A stretch of DNA of 64,000 bases, taken from positions 62,001 to 126,000 of the forward strand of contig CAYGUA010000013.1 in the NCBI GenBank assembly GCA_964353015.1. Reading direction: 5' to 3'. Positions 60,053-64,000 of this stretch are shown in pieces. Position 1 is the first letter of the stretch. Every line of letters starts with the position of its first letter. The position numbers were made by a program, and so were the translations under genes. Below the pieces are notes generated by a model that was not told where the DNA came from, made no database searches, and saw nothing but the letters and a program-made list of their open reading frames with translations. This DNA comes from JAMZMI01 sp964353015 (GTDB lineage: Bacteria; Bacteroidota; Bacteroidia; Cytophagales; Cyclobacteriaceae).

Positions 60053-61777
60053 TTATTTTTTGATGAATTTCAAAATCTCTGTTCTTTCATTTAAAAAAAC
60101 ATGAAGGACAAAATGCCCAGCTGGTAAATGAGCAATATCCAATGTTGTATCAGTTGAGGAAAAAACAAATTTCCCTTGTAGATTATAACATTTGATCATG
60201 TTGATATGAAGGTCAGATTTGATATTGATTAGATCAAATGCGGGATTGGGATAAGCAACCATCTTTACGAGATGTTCTAACCCAAGCACGGTATCATCAA
60301 GATCTATAATATTGATGGTGATGATCGCCGTTGCGGTGAGTTCGCCATCAGAAACAGTCACAACCAAAATAAACTGTTTAGTTGTTTCATAATCCAAGGC
60401 CAAAGGATCAGATACACTCAACGTACCCGTGGCAGCATCAATCGTGAAAACGCTAGTTGAACTCAAAGAATAAACCAAAGCATCTCCATCCGGATCATTT
60501 GCTGATAAACTAGCCACCACAAAACCTTCTTCGCTGTTTTCATCCAGTTCAAAAACCAAATCATCCAGTATTGGTGCCTGGTTTATATGCTCATCTACAT
60601 CGGTTAGGTTGATGGTGATAATCGCAGTGTCAGACAATTCACCATCACTTACTGATACCGTCAATGTGAAGGTTGGTGTAACTTCAAAATCAAGTTGAGT
60701 TGTATTTGCAACAAGCAATACTCCTGTAACTGCATCCAGGGAAAATCCTCCAAGATCATTACCATCAACAAACGTATAAGTCAGCGATCCTCCATCATCG
60801 GTTGCAGTAAGGGTACCCAAGAAAAACCCATTTACACTATTCTCTGGAATAGTGAAAGTCCTGTCTGCCAAAACCGGTGCACTGTTTACAGATTCATCTA
60901 CATCTGTCACATTCACCACAATCGTAGCTGATGAATTAAGTGATCCATCAGTGGCTGTCACAGTTAGGATATATTGGCTAGTCACTTCATAATCCATTGA
61001 CACGGCTGCTGTCAAAACTCCAGTATTTGCATCAATCGAAAAGGCATTGTCTCCACCAGAAAGAGAAAAAGTAATTACATCCCCGTCAGGATCGCCTGCC
61101 GTGACTGTGCCTACCTCAAAACCAACTTCATTGTTTTCCGCTAAGGAGAAGACCTGACTGCTGATCTGTGGAGCCTGATTCACTGACTCGTCTACATCTG
61201 TAAGATTAACCGTCACCGTAGCAGAAGCTGAAAGACTTCCGTCTGAAACTGTCACCGTTAAGGTAAACTGGGTAGTGGTTTCAAAATCTAAAGCAGCTGC
61301 ATCCAGAACTGTCAGATTACCCGTTGAAGCATTCAATGAAAAGACACTGCTTCCTCCAGCGATACTATAAGTCAAAGCATCGCCATTTGGATCACTTGCC
61401 GTTACAGCTCCTATAATAAACCCAACTACTCGATTTTCTTCAACCGTGAAGCTTTGGTCAGCAATAGTTGGTGCTTCATTGACTTGCTCTACTACATCAG
61501 TTAGGTTGATCGTAATTGTCGCATTGTCTGTAAGCTCTCCATCGCTAACCTCTACCATCAAAATAAAAGATGGATTGGTCTCAAAGTCTAGTTGTGATTG
61601 ATCTGAAACCACCAGCACACCTGTAGTCGACTCCAATGAAAAACCTCCCAATTCATTACCTGAAGTTATGCTGTAAGTCATTGCATCTGCGTCGATATCT
61701 GTTCCTTGAAGCGTTCCCAGATAAAACCCATTTACACTATTCTCTGGAATAGTGAAAGTCCTGTCTGCCAAAACCGG
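60053..61777 (-). CDS. Cadherin-repeat T9SS surface protein, C-terminal part
   Basis: The C-terminal part of a large surface protein, broken by an assembly gap. It holds five visible cadherin-like repeats of about 105 residues, each with a variable NxAP linker, a VEEN/IPEN motif and DPDGD calcium-type sites. The final 75 residues (NPAFDLINIKSDLHINMIKC and KFVFSSTD onward) form a Por_secre_tail T9SS sorting domain. The apparent start is a TTG inside a repeat, so it is not a true start. It continues upstream as 61878-63336. Confidence 0.85.
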   Translation of the reverse strand, partial: PVLADRTFTIPENSVNGFYLGTLQGTDIDADAMTYSITSGNELGGFSLESTTGVLVVSDQSQLDFETNPSFILMVEVSDGELTDNATITINLTDVVEQVNEAPTIADQSFTVEENRVVGFIIGAVTASDPNGDALTYSIAGGSSVFSLNASTGNLTVLDAAALDFETTTQFTLTVTVSDGSLSASATVTVNLTDVDESVNQAPQISSQVFSLAENNEVGFEVGTVTAGDPDGDVITFSLSGGDNAFSIDANTGVLTAAVSMDYEVTSQYILTVTATDGSLNSSATIVVNVTDVDESVNSAPVLADRTFTIPENSVNGFFLGTLTATDDGGSLTYTFVDGNDLGGFSLDAVTGVLLVANTTQLDFEVTPTFTLTVSVSDGELSDTAIITINLTDVDEHINQAPILDDLVFELDENSEEGFVVASLSANDPDGDALVYSLSSTSVFTIDAATGTLSVSDPLALDYETTKQFILVVTVSDGELTATAIITINIIDLDDTVLGLEHLVKMVAYPNPAFDLINIKSDLHINMIKCYNLQGKFVFSSTDTTLDIAHLPAGHFVLHVFLNERTEILKFIKK

Positions 61778-61877
61778 NNNNNNNNNNNNNNNNNNNNNNN
61801 NNNNNNNNNNNNNNNNNNNNNNNNNNNNNNNNNNNNNNNNNNNNNNNNNNNNNNNNNNNNNNNNNNNNNNNNNNNNN
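61778..61877. other. Assembly gap (100 N) in tandem repeats
   Basis: The 55 bases before the gap equal 60823-60877, and the 55 bases after it equal 61609-61663. Each contig therefore ends at a repeated 55-mer inside the cadherin repeats. At least about 45 residues, and possibly whole repeats, are missing. Confidence 0.9.
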
Positions 61878-63336
61878 CCACCAGCACACCTGTAGTCGAC
61901 TCCAATGAAAAACCTCCCAATTCATTACCTGAGGTTATGCTATAGGTCAAACTGTTTCCTTCTGCATCAGTTGCCTGAAGGAATCCGATATAAAAGCTAT
62001 TGGCGGTATTTTCCAGAATCGTGAACGTTCTATCAGACAAAACAGGAGCCGTATTGTTTGGGATTTCAACTACGTTTGTCAGGTTCACTATAACTGTAGC
62101 AGATGCACTCAAACTTCCATCTGAAGCCGTGGCAGTGAGCACAAATTGAGGAGTTGCTTCATAGTCCAACAATCCCGAATTAGCAACTGTCAGCAAGCCG
62201 GTATTGAGATCCACATTAAATGCGCCATCACCTCCGGTGAGCGAATAAGTGAGCGCATCACCATCAGGATCGGATGCAGTTAAAGTGGCCACTTCCAAAT
62301 CCACAGGACTATTCTCTGGAATCGTAAAAGAACCCGATACAATCGTTGGCGCTTCATTCACATTTGTGATAGTGATCTCAATCGGTTTTTCGAAAGTCTG
62401 ATTATAGCTATCCGCTACTTTGACCCTAATGGTGTAAACCGAACGATTCTCAAAATCAAATACCGATTTTGCCAAAATTTGATCATCACTGATTTCAAAC
62501 GAGCTATTATGCGTGTCGCCACTTCCAGAAACGAGTGAAAATACATGACTGTCCTCGGCATCATCAACAGCTGTCAATGTCGCAAATGAAATGTTGATTG
62601 CATTATTCTCATTTGTATTGCCAATCGTTACTCCAATATCAGTAGGAACCGGATTAACAGTTTTGCTCACAGTTACAGTGTAAATAGTAAAATCACTCCC
62701 ATTTTCAGCAATGACTTTATATTCAAGTGGTTGGGAGAAATCATTGACTGAAACCCCTGAAACCTGTGCCACATTACCAACCCAGATTGTTGCTCCAGAT
62801 GAGATATTGAAAGTGGCTTGCAAAGTGGAAATATCAACATAATAAGGTATGGTGACATTCACATCCGTACCCACGATTTCATCAGAAACTGATTCAGCGA
62901 AAGTGAAATCCAGTAAATCCGATTGGTCACTCTGCAAAGTATTCGACCAAACAAACGGATTACCCAAGTTACCCTGAGCCCCGTTTATCTGGAAAGTGGA
63001 TGTTGCGATCGCGCTGACTTCCACATCACTACTGGCGTCATACATTTTGAAAGTAAGGGTTCCACCACTTGTATTTCCATAGACAATCAGATAGGCAAAG
63101 TATCGGTCGGCAGCCGATTCATATTGCAGATGTGCCACTCCTCTTACTTCCGTGCCGATGAAGGCGGCAACCATATCATTTTCATTTATGGATTCTATCC
63201 CATTAACAGAGATCACTCCCACCATGACCATAGATCCACTATAATCAGCTGGGTTGACAGACCAGTTTGGTACGGCCGCTATTGTACTTAGGCTACCGAC
63301 GCAAACGACGAGTATTGCTATTAATATGGCTCTCAT
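61878..63336 (-). CDS. Cadherin-repeat T9SS surface protein, N-terminal part
   Basis: The N-terminal part: signal peptide (MRAILIAILVVCVGSLSTIAA), a roughly 130-residue domain beginning NWSVNPADYSGSM with IGTEVRGVAHL and LTFKMYDA, and three cadherin-like repeats before the gap. It is one gene with 60053-61777. Its product is probably a secreted or cell-surface adhesin; calcium dependence is expected from the repeat family. It starts 1 bp after the upstream T9SS gene stop, so it is the second gene of an operon. Confidence 0.85.
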
Positions 63337-63337
63337 C

Positions 63338-64000
63338 TTACTTGGCTTTGATGACTCTGAATGAGCTCACTGAATCCTGTGAATAGATATTGATCAGGTA
63401 AATACCTGGAGCAACCTCCAGACTTTTCCCACTCAAATTCACAGACCATCCACCACCGGTTCGGATCATTACATGTTCACCAATCACTCTTCCTGACATA
63501 TCCGTGAGCTGAGCCCGAGGTGCTTCATCAGTAAGAGAAGGAACAAAGACTGTCAATTCATCCCCGAATGGATTTGGGAAAATCATGACTTTATCCAATC
63601 CATTTCCAGCTGCGGTAATTTCATTCAACCCATTCAGTTGGAATGGAGAAGCTATGCTTCCCAACATTTTATTTTTCCCGAAAACCACACTCTGCCCCAA
63701 GACAATCTCCTCATTGGTCTCAATGTCGTAAGCCCTAAAGGTCAGTTCATCTGGTTGATCATCTCCATGAATGGTGATGAAATACAGCATCTGGTCTTCC
63801 TGTAAACCGATAGGTTCCATCAGTCCTCTTAATTCATCTCCGTGATAGACCGCCAGCAAGTGTCCTGCAGTACCTTCCAGCTCCGCGATTATCGACATGG
63901 TATGTGGATATTTGAATCGATCCATTTCCTTGAAGTCCGAAATCACATTCTCATCCAACATGATACGTCCTGAAGAAAGGAATGAAGATTCAGGGTAAGT
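63338..64000 (-). CDS. T9SS-sorted surface protein, C-terminal part (gene runs off the window)
   Basis: An open frame that continues beyond the window end without a stop. The visible 221 residues hold a domain like the N-terminus of the next gene (HTMSIIAELEGTAGH, YHGDELRGLMEP, ELTFRAYDIETNEEI), then a T9SS sorting tail starting VMIFPNPFGDELTVF and ending FRVIKAK. An internal ATG at 63961 exists but is not needed. It precedes the cadherin-repeat gene by 1 bp. Confidence 0.75.
   Translation of the reverse strand, partial: TYPESSFLSSGRIMLDENVISDFKEMDRFKYPHTMSIIAELEGTAGHLLAVYHGDELRGLMEPIGLQEDQMLYFITIHGDDQPDELTFRAYDIETNEEIVLGQSVVFGKNKMLGSIASPFQLNGLNEITAAGNGLDKVMIFPNPFGDELTVFVPSLTDEAPRAQLTDMSGRVIGEHVMIRTGGGWSVNLSGKSLEVAPGIYLINIYSQDSVSSFRVIKAK

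Noticed and set aside
60053..61771. Treating 61771 as a true start of a separate gene
   Set aside because: That codon is TTG for Leu inside the repeat APVLADR; the gene continues upstream across the gap.
61706..61945. Frames reading through Ns at gap 2 on both strands
   Set aside because: They exist only because Ns are read as any residue; the real gene is the cadherin-repeat protein on the minus strand.
1..64000. tRNA, rRNA, CRISPR arrays, insertion sequences and phage genes
   Set aside because: Looked for on both strands; no cloverleaf, repeat-spacer pattern, transposase or integrase motif was seen.

Overview
The window looks like a chromosomal segment of a Bacteroidota bacterium, probably a marine-type member of the Cytophagia. 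The reasons are low GC, weak Shine-Dalgarno sequences, promoters of the TTTG-N17-TAnnTTTG type, type IX secretion (T9SS) C-terminal sorting tails, many lipoproteins, and gene content such as the short ComEC and a retropepsin-like/RimK operon. No rRNA, tRNA, CRISPR array, transposase or prophage was seen.

Region 1 (about 0.1-23.5 kb) is an accessory surface-polysaccharide locus with many changes of strand. Its core is a 2-aminoethylphosphonate (AEP) pathway. PEP mutase with an N-terminal cytidylyltransferase-like domain, phosphonopyruvate decarboxylase and AEP aminotransferase form one operon (7531 to 3998, minus strand). Opposite it lie a LicC/PntC-like CTP transferase and a methyltransferase (7594-8904). 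Next come a PhyH-type Fe/2-oxoglutarate dioxygenase and a LicD-family transferase (10301 to 8914). These could make, modify and attach a phosphonate head group. Around them are a Stealth phosphotransferase, at least eight other glycosyltransferase-like genes (two of them as diverged duplicate pairs), a SyrD/PvdE-type ABC exporter and a Wzi-like outer-membrane capsule protein.

Region 2 (about 23.5-33 kb) is a bacterial sphingolipid (or sulfonolipid) operon. It encodes an alpha-oxoamine synthase of the serine palmitoyltransferase type, a CerR-like reductase, a GNAT-like protein resembling bacterial ceramide synthase, and a private fatty-acid module: FabL-like enoyl reductase, FabZ-like dehydratase, KAS, ACP and phosphopantetheinyl transferase. 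A kinase-like gene and a HAD-like gene follow. Phosphonate genes and sphingoid-base genes in the same neighbourhood raise the possibility of a phosphonate-decorated sphingolipid or glycolipid.

Region 3 (about 33-55 kb) is mostly core genome: thiol peroxidase, MFS transporter, DNA polymerase IV, RecQ, enoyl-CoA hydratase, ComEC, PhoH, a SAM hydroxide adenosyltransferase-like protein, the retropepsin/RimK/desuccinylase operon, and an alpha-glucan phosphorylase homologue that has lost its PLP lysine. An Lrp regulator sits divergent to a Glu/Leu/Phe/Val dehydrogenase, HPP dioxygenase and phenylalanine hydroxylase.

Region 4 (about 55-64 kb) holds small lipoproteins and bacterial PH-like membrane proteins, an antitoxin with a decayed toxin, a D15-type beta-barrel protein, an AHSA1-like protein and two T9SS-sorted surface proteins, one with cadherin-like repeats. 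Two 100-N assembly gaps interrupt genes here. At both, the contig ends are exactly 55-bp repeated words, which indicates a de Bruijn-graph break and not real gene fission.
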